Assembly (NCBI RefSeq): GCF_910593845.1
Contig: NZ_CAJVAS010000006.1
Coordinates: forward strand, 62,001-126,000
Direction: 5' to 3'
Length of the DNA stretch: 64,000 nucleotides
Source of the DNA: Paenibacillus solanacearum
Lineage (GTDB): Bacteria > Bacillota > Bacilli > Paenibacillales > NBRC-103111
Shown here in pieces: positions 46,119-56,334 of this stretch (position 1 is the first letter of the stretch; every line of letters starts with the position of its first letter). The translations under genes and the position numbers were made by a program. A model generated the notes under the pieces. The model worked only from the letters and a program-made list of their open reading frames with translations. It was not told where the DNA came from and did not search any database.

Positions 46119-46979
46119 ATGAAAGCGGAAAAGCTCACGCCATACTTGTTTTTGTTTCCCGCCATGCTGGGGCTCCTCTTATTCAAGCTGTACCCGGTGT
46201 TCAACGGCCTGCAGCTAAGCTTGTACGGACCGGAGTTTTTAAATGCGGGGAAAGCGTTCGTCGGCCTGCAAAACTATGTATCTCTATTTACCGACCCGGT
46301 ATTTTGGAGCTCGCTTAAAATAACGCTTCTGTTCAACGTCTTCATTAATCCGATTCAAGTCGCGCTTGCATTCGGGCTTGCGCTTCTTCTTAATGCCAAG
46401 CTGAAGCACATCGGCTGGTTCCGGGGCATTCATTTTGTCCCTGTAGCCGTGTCGATTCCGACGGCGTGCATTTTATGGAACATTATGCTGAGCCCGGAGC
46501 AAGGCGTCATCAACTCCATACTCGTAGGGCTGGGTCTTGACCCGCAGCCGTTTTTATCCAGTAGCAGCCAGGCGCTTGCTTCAATCATCGGCATCGCCAG
46601 CTGGAAAGGCGTCGGTTATTGGGCAATCTTTCTGCTGGCCGGCTTGCAAGAAGTTCCAGAATCGCTGTACGAGGCCTCGGCTATGGACGGCGCTTCCCGC
46701 TGGGAGCAGTTCAAGCAGGTGACGTTTCCGATGATGAGCCGCTCGCTGACGTTTGTGGCCGTTTCCGTTACAACCTCCAATTTTTTACTGTTCTCGCCGA
46801 TGTACATTATGACGCACGGCGGACCAGAGCACAGCACCAACGTGCTGATGCTTGAAAGCTACAACAGCGCATTTATGTATTCGGACATGGGCAGATCGTC
46901 GGCCATTGTTATTGTGCTGCTGCTGATTACGCTCAGCGTCGTGGCGATGCAGTTTAAATTTTTCAAGGCCAAACACTAG
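46119..46979 (+). CDS. CUT1 ABC permease, MalF/UgpA-like
   Basis: A 286-residue permease with six helices. The cytoplasmic coupling loop EASAMDGASRWEQFKQVTFPMM (about residues 187-208) is the EAA motif of binding-protein-dependent sugar importers. Typical leading residues (YLFLFPAMLGLLLFKLYPV) identify the MalF/UgpA type. It forms the membrane channel with the next gene. No ATPase gene is found in the locus, so a shared ATPase (MsmX-like) would be needed, as is usual in this phylum. Confidence 0.9.
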   Translation: MKAEKLTPYLFLFPAMLGLLLFKLYPVFNGLQLSLYGPEFLNAGKAFVGLQNYVSLFTDPVFWSSLKITLLFNVFINPIQVALAFGLALLLNAKLKHIGWFRGIHFVPVAVSIPTACILWNIMLSPEQGVINSILVGLGLDPQPFLSSSSQALASIIGIASWKGVGYWAIFLLAGLQEVPESLYEASAMDGASRWEQFKQVTFPMMSRSLTFVAVSVTTSNFLLFSPMYIMTHGGPEHSTNVLMLESYNSAFMYSDMGRSSAIVIVLLLITLSVVAMQFKFFKAKH

Positions 46980-46991
46980 GAGGTGGGCTTG

Positions 46992-47831
46992 ATGCACAAA
47001 AGAAAAGGCGCTGTCCCGCTGCAGTACGCGATTCATATCGTTCTTGCGCTGGTCGTGCTGCTGCCGCTCGCTTTTGCCCTTGTCTCCTCGCTGCGGCCGC
47101 TCGACGAAATTTTTCGCTATATGTCGCCCGTTTCGTGGAGGACGTTTATTCCAACCCATATTACGTTTGATGCTTATGTTTCCTTGTTTACGGAGAGAGG
47201 CTTCGGAAGAATCTTTTTCAATACGTTCTACGTGTCGGCGGTTAATGTACTGGTCGGCCTGATCGTCGCTTCCATGGCCGCTTTCGGCTTCGTCTATTTT
47301 TCGTTCCGCGGCCAATCGTTTTTGTTTTTGCTTGTGCTGCTGACGTTCATGATTCCGTTCGAAGTCATCGCGATTCCGCTGTACAGTCTGGTTGACAAGC
47401 TGGGCTGGATCGATACGTATTCCGGCATCATTATTCCCGGCATCGCCAACGGACTCGTTATCTTTTTGTACCGGCAGTTTTTCCTCGATTTGCCCAAGGC
47501 ATTAATCGAATCGGCGCGGATCGACGGCGCTTCGTGGTTCAAAATTTATGCAGGGATCATTATGCCGCTGTGCAAACCGGTTTCGGTCAGCGCCGGACTG
47601 CTCATTTTTATCCACCAATGGGAATCGTTCATGTGGCCGCTGATTGCGACCCGGTCGAAAGATTATAAAGTGATTCAAGTGGCGCTGAGCGACTTCATTA
47701 CCGAATTCGCGACGTATTGGAACGAGATGTTCGCAGGAGCCGTCATTGCGGTGATCATTCCGGTCATTGTGCTGCTGCCCCTACAGCGCTATTTTGTGAA
47801 CGGCATCGCCAATACCGGCTCGAAGGAATAA
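46992..47831 (+). CDS. CUT1 ABC permease, MalG/UgpE-like
   Basis: A 279-residue permease with six helices and an EAA loop near residue 180 (ALIESARIDGASWFKIYAGIIMPLCKP). The LLPLAFALVSSLRPLDEIF start fits the MalG/UgpE half. I chose ATG 46992, which lies eight bases after AGGAGGTG; the GTG at 46983 is embedded in that site. It follows the first permease by 12 bases and precedes ribokinase by 13, so all are one transcript. Confidence 0.9.
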   Translation: MHKRKGAVPLQYAIHIVLALVVLLPLAFALVSSLRPLDEIFRYMSPVSWRTFIPTHITFDAYVSLFTERGFGRIFFNTFYVSAVNVLVGLIVASMAAFGFVYFSFRGQSFLFLLVLLTFMIPFEVIAIPLYSLVDKLGWIDTYSGIIIPGIANGLVIFLYRQFFLDLPKALIESARIDGASWFKIYAGIIMPLCKPVSVSAGLLIFIHQWESFMWPLIATRSKDYKVIQVALSDFITEFATYWNEMFAGAVIAVIIPVIVLLPLQRYFVNGIANTGSKE

Positions 47832-47844
47832 GGAGGCGTTCTCG

Positions 47845-48768
47845 ATGGGGAACATCATTACCGTCGGAAGCATGAATATGGATTTTGTGTATTATGTAAG
47901 CCGCCACCCGCTGCCAGGGGAGACGGTGCACAGCGTCAGAACGGAAACGAAGGCGGGCGGAAAGGGCGCGAATCAGGCGGTGGCCGCAGCGCTTTCCGGC
48001 GCCGAAGTGACGATGGTCGGCGCGCTTGGGAAAGACCCGTACAGCGAAGACGTGCTGGCCGGGTTGCATGGACACGGCATTGATACAAGCTCCATTGTGC
48101 TCGTAAACGGGGCCATCGGCACCGCGTTTATTACGGTGGACGCATCGGGGCAAAACAGCATTGTGCTGAACGGAGGGGCTAACGCACAGTTAAAGGTGCA
48201 AGATTTGACGCGGCTTCCGGAGCTGTTCGAACCATCGTCCGTCATGCTGCTGCAAAACGAAATCCCTTGGGTCTGCACGCAGTACGCGATCGAAACGGCC
48301 CATCGCTGCGGAGTGCCGGTATGCTTCAACCCGGCTCCGGCACTAACGATTCCGCTGCGCCTGTTCCCGCTCATCGACACCATGGTGCTGAACGAAACGG
48401 AAGCCGCGTGGGTGACCGGGGTAAAGCTGGACGGCGATGAATCCGCACTACGGCAAGCCGCGGGGGCACTGATCCGTTCCGGCGTGAAAGAGGTCATTTT
48501 GACGCTTGGCGACAAAGGATCGTTCTATATGAACGAGCAGGAAGAAATCATTCATACGCCTGCATTCAAAGTAAACGTCGAGGATACGACCGCTGCGGGG
48601 GACACGTTTATCGGCTCGTTCCTTGCCGCTAGGCAGAAAGGGATGTCAACGGAGTCGTGCTTGCAATGGGCTAGCGCGGCGTCGGCCATCGCCGTTTCGC
48701 GCGCTGGAGCGCAAAGCTCGATCCCGGATGCGGAGGAAGTAGAGGCTTTTTTGAAAGGCAGGGCGTAG
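47845..48768 (+). CDS. rbsK: Ribokinase
   Basis: A 307-residue PfkB-family kinase. It has the ribokinase N-terminal GGKGANQAVAAA motif near residue 40, the VLNETEAAWVTG stretch, the catalytic base region EDTTAAGDTFIGSF near residue 248 and the GAQSSIPDAEEV C-terminus that is typical of RbsK. It phosphorylates D-ribose to ribose 5-phosphate for the pentose phosphate pathway. It would consume the ribose released by the nucleoside hydrolase of the same operon. AGGAGGCG precedes the ATG. A terminator follows. Confidence 0.88.
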   Translation: MGNIITVGSMNMDFVYYVSRHPLPGETVHSVRTETKAGGKGANQAVAAALSGAEVTMVGALGKDPYSEDVLAGLHGHGIDTSSIVLVNGAIGTAFITVDASGQNSIVLNGGANAQLKVQDLTRLPELFEPSSVMLLQNEIPWVCTQYAIETAHRCGVPVCFNPAPALTIPLRLFPLIDTMVLNETEAAWVTGVKLDGDESALRQAAGALIRSGVKEVILTLGDKGSFYMNEQEEIIHTPAFKVNVEDTTAAGDTFIGSFLAARQKGMSTESCLQWASAASAIAVSRAGAQSSIPDAEEVEAFLKGRA

Positions 48769-48802
48769 AGCGGGCAAGATGTTCGCCGTGTAAATTGAAA
48801 AT

Positions 48803-48847
48803 ATGAGCGCTTCACCGTGACCAATCGGTTGAAGGCGCTCATTTTAT
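48803..48847 (+). terminator. Terminator of the nucleoside/ribose operon
   Basis: ATGAGCGC and GCGCTCAT close a long stem with TTCA/TTGAA inside, followed by TTTTATC. It lies 35 bases after the ribokinase stop. Confidence 0.8.
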
Positions 48848-48946
48848 CATTGTGGAAAGTTTGCCTACACTATTCGATACCTAAATCGTAGTCCGCGTAC
48901 CTCTACTCCTTGGCAAAATAAAAATGCCGACCGGTTGGCGGCATTA

Positions 48947-48955
48947 TGGTATAAT
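48947..48955 (+). promoter_or_regulatory. Extended -10 promoter of the small toxin gene
   Basis: TGGTATAAT (TG at 48947-48948, TATAAT at 48950-48955) is a perfect extended -10. No -35 is seen at the usual distance. Predicted start is near 48962, about 60 bases before the toxin ATG. Confidence 0.6.
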
Positions 48956-49021
48956 ATGGGACAAGCAATATATCGGCTTGCAATGGGCGGTCGGCTAATC
49001 TCCCGGAAGGGAGGTGATGCC

Positions 49022-49105
49022 ATGGAGGTTTACCAAGCGATTTCCTTAATGATCATGTTCGGCATGTTCATTCTGGCTTTGCTAACTTACCTCAAAAAGA
49101 AATAG
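49022..49105 (+). CDS. Putative holin-like type I toxin peptide (27 residues)
   Basis: A tiny reading frame starting at ATG 49022 directly behind GGGAGGTGATGCC, a strong ribosome site. The 27-residue peptide begins MEVYQAISLMIMFGMF and ends LTYLKKK: a short polar start, one membrane helix (residues about 6-23) and a Lys-rich tail. This is the pattern of the putative holin-like toxins (TxpA relatives) of type I toxin-antitoxin systems, which depolarise membranes. It sits alone between two operons, with its own promoter, and its stop lies inside a bidirectional terminator. A promoter on the opposite strand is placed to make an antisense RNA. Confidence 0.75.
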   Translation: MEVYQAISLMIMFGMFILALLTYLKKK

Positions 49106-49218
49106 ACCGCCCTGTGACGAGGTATGCGGTCTATTCTTTGAGACAGGCCCTCTAACAAGCCGTCCGCCCTTGTAGCGGATATTGCCCGGGAGTCATGTTC
49201 GCGCATGGCTCTCTTTAT
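49094..49218 (-). ncRNA. Candidate antisense antitoxin RNA
   Basis: On the minus strand a promoter at 49225-49253 would start a transcript near 49218. It would run about 125 bases to the shared hairpin (49102-49134), which has a TTTCTTTTTG tail in this direction. The RNA would overlap about 45 bases of the 3' end of the toxin messenger, the arrangement known for TxpA/RatA. A local stem TCCGC/GCGGA lies in the non-overlapping part. Expression is not shown. Confidence 0.5.
49102..49140. terminator. Bidirectional terminator shared by toxin mRNA and antisense RNA
   Basis: ATAGACCGC (49102-49110) and GCGGTCTAT (49126-49134) form a nine-bp stem. The plus-strand tail is TCTTTG and the minus-strand tail TTTCTTTTTG. 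The toxin stop codon lies in the left arm. Confidence 0.75.
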
Positions 49219-49224
49219 AATTCT

Positions 49225-49253
49225 ATCCTAAGCCAATCGAATTATTACGTCAA
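49225..49253 (-). promoter_or_regulatory. Promoter of the antisense RNA
   Basis: On the minus strand TTGACG (49248-49253), a 17-base spacer and TAGGAT (49225-49230). It lies in the short gap downstream of the ABC exporter stop at 49285. Confidence 0.5.
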
Positions 49254-49284
49254 GGCTGCTGCAACTCTATTTTTTGTTTTATCC

Positions 49285-51045
49285 TTAACCGCTAGATATG
49301 ACCGGCGACGCCTGCTCTCCTTTTTGCAGCTGATACATTTTGTAGTATCTGCCTTCAATCGCCATGAGTTCATCGTGATTGCCCCGCTCGACGATTTCTC
49401 CCCGGTGCAGTACCAGAATTTGATCGGCTTCACGAATGGTGGACAATCGATGCGCGATTACCAAGGTCGTTCGGCCTTCGCTAACGACTTTGAGCGCTTG
49501 TTGAATCAACCCTTCGGTCTCGCTGTCAATGCTGGCCGTCGCTTCGTCCAGAATAAGAATGGAGGGATCGAAAGCAAGCGCACGCGCAAACGAAATGAGC
49601 TGCTTCTGGCCGGCGGATAACGTGCTTCCCCGCTCGACGACCGGTTCGTCATAACCGTTTGGCAGCTGTTCGACGAACGATGCCGCGCCCACGTCTCTCA
49701 ATGCGCTTTTGACACGGTCCAGCGAAATGTTCTCGTTGTATAAGCTCACATTGAATTTAATATCGCCGGCAAACAGGAACGGATCCTGCAAAACAATGCC
49801 CATATGCTTGCGCAGCTCCTGCTTGGAGAAGGAAGCAATATCGCGTCCGTCAATCGTGATGTTTCCGTCATTCGGCTCATAGAAGCCGAGCAGCAGGTTC
49901 ATAATCGAGCTTTTGCCCGAACCGGTGTGCCCGACCAGCGCGACCGTTTCCCCTTTGCCGGCTTCAAACGAAATGTTTTTCAGTACCGGCTCTCCCGCTT
50001 TATAGCCGAAGGTGACATTGTCGAACTTGACGGTACCCTCCGGGCGGCGGACATTGTCGGTTTGCTCGACCTCGGTTCCGTCCATATCGAGAATCGCAAA
50101 TACCTTTTCCGCCGAAACGAACGCTCGCTGCGCATTCGTCAATTGGTCGAAGATCCCGATAATCGGCTGGAAGATACGGCCCAAATAATCGATAAACGCA
50201 TAAAACACCCCGAACGAAATCGCCGACTGCAGCGACTCCTGGCCAAAATGCCAGACGACCATTGCGGTAACCAGACTGCCGATCGTGCCTACGATATTGC
50301 GGGAGGACAGGGAGAACACCTTGAACTGTTTGATCTGGTTGACGTAGCGGTCCTGATTCAGCGTCTCGAACTCGTCCAGCGTTACTTTTTCCCGGCGGAA
50401 CGCTTGAATGATCGGCATCACGACGATCGATTCATTGATCATCGCGTTCATATCGCTAAGCCGCGCACGCATAATGCTGATGAATCCTTTGGAATATTTC
50501 AGATGGATCTTCATAATCAGCGCGAATAATGGGGGCAGCAGCAGACAGAACAGAGCCAGCCGCACATCCAATATAAACAGGGCTGTAAAAATGCCGGTCA
50601 ATTGCACCAGGCTGACAACGAATGTAGCCATAAAGCTCATGAATAAGTCGCGGATCGCTTCCGTATCGTTAGCGATTCTCGAGACGACCTGCCCGATGGG
50701 CGTATTGTCAAAATAGCGCAGGGAGATGCGCTGAATGTGGCGCATTAAATCCATGCGCATGTTCTTAATAATTTGCAGTGCAGTCGATTGCAAAATGTAC
50801 GCTTGAACAAAGTTGCCTACGCTGGCGGTTAACAATAGACCTAAGTACATGCCAAGAAGCCCGAGCACAGGGAGCAGTTCGCGCGTGTCTGTCGACAGAT
50901 GCTTGTCGATAATCGTCTTCGTGATATAAGGACCGGCAAGTTCGGCGCCTACCGCACAGCAAAGGATGAGCAGCGCGCAGATGATTCTGAATTTATACAC
51001 TAAAGCATAGCTGAACAGTCTTCTCGCCGTAGGTTGCTGCGGCAT
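49285..51045 (-). CDS. ABC exporter, fused membrane/ATPase subunit (YheH-like)
   Basis: A 586-residue half-transporter with six helices and a C-terminal ATPase. Walker A is GHTGSGKSS, the signature LSAGQKQ, and Walker B ends in the catalytic Glu (ILILDEATASID), followed by IAHRLST. This is the catalytically complete half of a heterodimer with the upstream subunit. I start at ATG 51045, ten bases after AAGGAGG; an ATG at 51066 lacks a ribosome site. In Bacillus the YheH/YheI pair exports drugs and influences sporulation signalling. The substrate here is unknown. Confidence 0.88.
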   Translation of the reverse strand: MPQQPTARRLFSYALVYKFRIICALLILCCAVGAELAGPYITKTIIDKHLSTDTRELLPVLGLLGMYLGLLLTASVGNFVQAYILQSTALQIIKNMRMDLMRHIQRISLRYFDNTPIGQVVSRIANDTEAIRDLFMSFMATFVVSLVQLTGIFTALFILDVRLALFCLLLPPLFALIMKIHLKYSKGFISIMRARLSDMNAMINESIVVMPIIQAFRREKVTLDEFETLNQDRYVNQIKQFKVFSLSSRNIVGTIGSLVTAMVVWHFGQESLQSAISFGVFYAFIDYLGRIFQPIIGIFDQLTNAQRAFVSAEKVFAILDMDGTEVEQTDNVRRPEGTVKFDNVTFGYKAGEPVLKNISFEAGKGETVALVGHTGSGKSSIMNLLLGFYEPNDGNITIDGRDIASFSKQELRKHMGIVLQDPFLFAGDIKFNVSLYNENISLDRVKSALRDVGAASFVEQLPNGYDEPVVERGSTLSAGQKQLISFARALAFDPSILILDEATASIDSETEGLIQQALKVVSEGRTTLVIAHRLSTIREADQILVLHRGEIVERGNHDELMAIEGRYYKMYQLQKGEQASPVISSG

Positions 51046-51082
51046 TCGGATCGGCCTCCTTCGCATAAAATGTAGTGATCAT

Positions 51083-52825
51083 TCATTCCTCCAGACTGGC
51101 CTGCATTTGCTGGCGGTCCCATTGTTCCTTGTACCAGCCGCCATACATCATGAGGTCTTCATGCGTACCTTCCTCGATAATCCGCCCGTCATCAAGCACA
51201 AGGATCCAGTTCGCATGGCTTACCGCCGATAAGCGGTGTGTCGTGATCAAGGTCGTCTTTCCCGCACGCGCCTGACGAATATGCTGAAGAATGAGGCTCT
51301 CCGTCCGCGCATCAACCGCCGACAGCGCATCGTCGAGCAGCAATATTTCCGAATCGATGAGCAGTGCCCGCGCGATCGCAAGACGCTGCTTTTGCCCGCC
51401 GGACAGCATGACGCCGTTCTCGCCGACAATCGTCTTCAGGCCTTCCGGCATTTGTTCGATATCCTGCGTAAAAGAAGCCATCTCGACGGCTCGGGCGATC
51501 TCTTCCGGTTTCGCATCCGGCTTGCCGAGTGCGATATTGTCGCGAATCGATTTGGACAGCAGCAGATGCTCCTGCGGCACATAGGCGATCCAGCGCTTGA
51601 CTTGGTCGATCGCGATTTGTTCTACCGGAATGCCGGAAAACAGCAGTTTCTCCGGATCGACCGGATATTGACGCAGCAGCTGCTTCAAGAGCGTGCTTTT
51701 GCCGCTGCCGGTTTTGCCGACGATGCCAAGCGTTTGGCCGCGCTCCAAAACAAAAGAAATTTGTTCGAGACTCGGACGGCTGGAAGTCGGATACGTAAAC
51801 GATAACCGCTTCATTTCGATGCGGGTCGGCACGCTGACGGCAACGGGAGCTTCCGCATCCTGGACGTCGGCTTGCTGCGTCAGCGCCGTTTCCAGCCGGT
51901 CGGCCGAGGCGCTGCCGCGCTGCAGCACATTAATAAATTCGCCGAACGAAATCATCGGCCAGATCAGCATGCCCAAATAGATGTTGAACGAAATCAGCTG
52001 CCCAAGCGTAATTTGATCGTCAAACACAAGATACGAGCCGTAGCCGATTCCGATCGAGTAGCTCACCCCGACAATAAGCGAAATGAGCGGCTGAAACAGA
52101 GCGTTCATGACCGCTACGCGCTTGTTCTTATTCATCACGTCGGTCGTTACTTTATCGAAGGCAGTCAAGTCGTGAGCTTCCTGCACATAGGAACGAATGA
52201 CGCGAATGCCTGAAATCGACTCCAGCGCGTGATCGTTCATTTTGCCGAAGGAAGCTTGCGCTTCGAGAAACCGAGACCTTACTTTTTTGCCCAGCTTACT
52301 GATTACCAGAACGAGAAAGGGCAGCGGGATCAGCGCCGCAAGCATTAATTTAAAGCTGATGTAAGAAATCATCGTGATGATGACGACGGATGCCCCGACA
52401 AGCGTATTGACCAGCGTCATGACGCCGTAGCCGGACGTTTGTCCGATGGCGAGAATATCGTTGGTCGCCAGCGCCATCAGCTGCCCCGTACTGTTTCGCT
52501 GGAAAAATGCCGGCGTCATCTTCGTCAAATGCGCAAGCAGTCGCCCGCGGAGCAGCTTCTCAATGAGCGCCGAGTTTCCGAACAACGTCGTAATCCAGAC
52601 GTACACCATCGCATATAAGAGCAGGGACAGGCAGACGAGAAGCAGTACGGTTTGGCTTAAGCCGGTCGAGGTCAACGTTCCTTTCCGCATCAAATCGATC
52701 GTATTTCCGATCATTTTGGGCGGAATCGTCGTAAGCAAGCTGACGCCGGCCATCAGGCTGATCGCCAGCAAGTAGCTGCCCCATCTTCTTTTAAAAAACC
52801 ACTGCAGCCGAACCACAAAAGACAC
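51083..52825 (-). CDS. ABC exporter, fused membrane/ATPase subunit (YheI-like)
   Basis: A 580-residue half-transporter with six helices and an ATPase domain. Walker A is GKTGSGKST and the signature LSGGQKQRLAIARAL, but Walker B ends in Asp (ILLLDDALSAVD) instead of the catalytic Glu, so this half has the degenerate site. With the next gene, 37 bases downstream, it forms a heterodimeric exporter (YheI/YheH-like). I choose GTG 52825 as start, five bases after AGAGGTGG; an ATG at 52858 has no ribosome site. Confidence 0.88.
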   Translation of the reverse strand: MSFVVRLQWFFKRRWGSYLLAISLMAGVSLLTTIPPKMIGNTIDLMRKGTLTSTGLSQTVLLLVCLSLLLYAMVYVWITTLFGNSALIEKLLRGRLLAHLTKMTPAFFQRNSTGQLMALATNDILAIGQTSGYGVMTLVNTLVGASVVIITMISYISFKLMLAALIPLPFLVLVISKLGKKVRSRFLEAQASFGKMNDHALESISGIRVIRSYVQEAHDLTAFDKVTTDVMNKNKRVAVMNALFQPLISLIVGVSYSIGIGYGSYLVFDDQITLGQLISFNIYLGMLIWPMISFGEFINVLQRGSASADRLETALTQQADVQDAEAPVAVSVPTRIEMKRLSFTYPTSSRPSLEQISFVLERGQTLGIVGKTGSGKSTLLKQLLRQYPVDPEKLLFSGIPVEQIAIDQVKRWIAYVPQEHLLLSKSIRDNIALGKPDAKPEEIARAVEMASFTQDIEQMPEGLKTIVGENGVMLSGGQKQRLAIARALLIDSEILLLDDALSAVDARTESLILQHIRQARAGKTTLITTHRLSAVSHANWILVLDDGRIIEEGTHEDLMMYGGWYKEQWDRQQMQASLEE

Positions 52826-53019
52826 AATTTCCACCTCTTTCCAAAATGGCGATAACATATTGATTTTACAGGTTCTTTTCCGTCAAGTCTATGTAAAGAC
52901 CGGTTATAAGCAAATGATCCCGGCACAGTGATGGAAGCATCGCTTGGAGTGACCGACGACGGAATCGAGAGTGCTTTTCAATGAGAATGCGGTGCCTCCC
53001 TTTGGAAGAGCGTCTGAAA

Positions 53020-53053
53020 AACGAAAAAAGATTCCAGACTGGAATCTTTTTGG
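53020..53053 (-). terminator. Hairpin downstream of the isomerase-fold gene
   Basis: AAAAGATTCCA and TGGAATCTTTT form an 11-bp stem with a three-base loop and T-rich tails on both strands. The rest of the 52826-53181 gap shows no gene. Confidence 0.75.
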
Positions 53054-53181
53054 GAATTTCATCGGGCAACGGGGCGTGAGCTTTTCTGCCTTAGTTCTGT
53101 GGCTGTCCGGGTCATGGGATAAGCGTCGAAACTCGCACGATGCAGCCCGTGTCGTCGTTCATACAGAGGCTTATGATGCTC

Positions 53182-54030
53182 TTATTCCAGTCCGGCGGCC
53201 GCGAATACGCTCGCAAAGGCGCGCTGCGATCGGGCGAGCAGCTCCTCGGCCGGTGCAGTCGGCGGTTGAGGCGTTAATATTTCCTGCGATACGACGCCGG
53301 TGTAACCGATGGCCTGAAGTCCCTTCAGGAACGCAACCAAATCAATCGCGCCTTCGCCGGGATACAGACGGTTATTGTCCAGCACCTTGGCGATGGGCAC
53401 ATTCGGTGCATCGTTGATATGCACGTGGACGATTTGCTCCGCGCGCAGCTTGAGTATGTCCTCAAAGGTTGCTTCGTTTGTATACCAGTGGTAAGCGTCG
53501 AAGAGCAGTCCCACATTGCTTTTGCCGATGGCTTCGATAAAGTCGAGCGTGCTGTTGATATCCCATATAAAAGGATGAGCCCAGCGAGTGCGCAAATGAT
53601 GCGGTCCGACGAACTCCAACCCGAAACGAATGCCGTACGCCCCGAGAATGTCGGCGCAAGTCCGCAGGCGCCGGGTGGCGATCGCCATGAAATGGGCGGC
53701 GTTCTCATCGGTTGAAGGCAGTACATAGGTGCAGCAGCGAGTCACGCCAAGCTGTGCGGCCGTCTGTGCATCCTTGGCCAGACGCGGAAGACCTTCCCGA
53801 AACTTCTCCTCGCTCTGCCGCCATTCGACCGGCAAGCCGATGGAACCGATCTGTACCTTAGCTTGCTGCAGAACGCTGTTTACTCCGTCCAGTCCGGCGG
53901 CCGCAATCCAGTCCTCCAGCTCCTTGCCTCCGGCGTCGATCGCTCCGAAACCGAACTGCGAAGCGAGCGTTGCGAATCGCTCCACCGGCCCGACTTGCCC
54001 CAGACCTGCTCTTGTTAACCCTTTGATCAC
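53182..54030 (-). CDS. Sugar phosphate isomerase/epimerase-fold protein (xylose-isomerase-like TIM barrel)
   Basis: A 282-residue AP-endonuclease-2/xylose-isomerase-like barrel. The metal-site residues of the family are visible: Glu of FGLEFVGPHHLR, Asp and His of LLFDAYHWYTNE, His residues of IVHVHINDAPN and Glu of VVSQEILTP. Proteins of this type act as sugar isomerases, epimerases or inosose dehydratases (IolE/IolH relatives). No substrate-defining neighbours are present; it stands alone between an exporter operon and asnB. It starts at GTG 54030 behind AAAGGAG. Confidence 0.85.
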   Translation of the reverse strand: MIKGLTRAGLGQVGPVERFATLASQFGFGAIDAGGKELEDWIAAAGLDGVNSVLQQAKVQIGSIGLPVEWRQSEEKFREGLPRLAKDAQTAAQLGVTRCCTYVLPSTDENAAHFMAIATRRLRTCADILGAYGIRFGLEFVGPHHLRTRWAHPFIWDINSTLDFIEAIGKSNVGLLFDAYHWYTNEATFEDILKLRAEQIVHVHINDAPNVPIAKVLDNNRLYPGEGAIDLVAFLKGLQAIGYTGVVSQEILTPQPPTAPAEELLARSQRAFASVFAAAGLE

Positions 54031-54220
54031 GGAATCATGCTCCTTTCCTTATCGCCAATATGGTTAATCTGACCACATCATATCCAATAGGGTAGGGACT
54101 GTCTACTCGAAAATCGCGACAAGAAGGTGTGCCCGCTTACGGTACGAAATGCCCTGCATATCCGGAAAATGAAGCGAATTTGGCCGTATACGAATCCATT
54201 TCCGCAATTCGGGACGAATA

Positions 54221-54229
54221 TGGTATACT
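54221..54229 (+). promoter_or_regulatory. Extended -10 promoter of asnB
   Basis: TGGTATACT (TG at 54221-54222, TATACT at 54224-54229). The predicted start near 54236 would place the whole repeat array in the 5' leader of the messenger. Confidence 0.5.
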
Positions 54230-54257
54230 GTTATATCGGACTATTTTAGTGGATTGG

Positions 54258-54379
54258 CAACTGACACGCGCGGCAAAAGCGTGCAGTTGCAAAATGATTG
54301 ACAACTGTCATGTATAGCAGACGTGCCAGTTGCAATATGATTGACAACTGTCACATTAGCAGACGTGCCAGTTGCAATA
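54258..54379 (+). repeat. Alternating CAACTG/CAGTTG leader repeats upstream of asnB
   Basis: Six complementary words alternate: CAACTG at 54258, 54302 and 54345, and CAGTTG at 54284, 54327 and 54369. Two and a half direct repeats of 42-43 bases carry them (from about 54282; repeat 2 from about 54325; repeat 3 cut off after CAATAT). The first pair lies in a strong hairpin (GCAACTG..CACGC with GCGTG..CAGTTGC). Every word can pair with its left or right neighbour, so alternative folds are possible. The last word ends seven bases before the AGGAGGAG ribosome site. Function unknown; either an RNA switch or a tandem protein operator. Confidence 0.85.
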
Positions 54380-54397
54380 TAGGAGGAGTTACTTGCT

Positions 54398-56275
<1,878 letters not shown>

Positions 56276-56334
56276 GGCGAAGACGAATATCCTATAAGGA
56301 CGGTATATATCAAGAAGCGGGGGAATTGGAAGCG

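Noticed and set aside
54282..54379. CRISPR-like repeats before asnB
   Set aside because: The units are contiguous direct repeats with no unique spacers and no cas genes nearby.
54230..54397. T-box leader for asnB
   Set aside because: No T-box consensus (AGGGTGG..ACCGCG type) and no terminator/antiterminator with a T tract before the gene.
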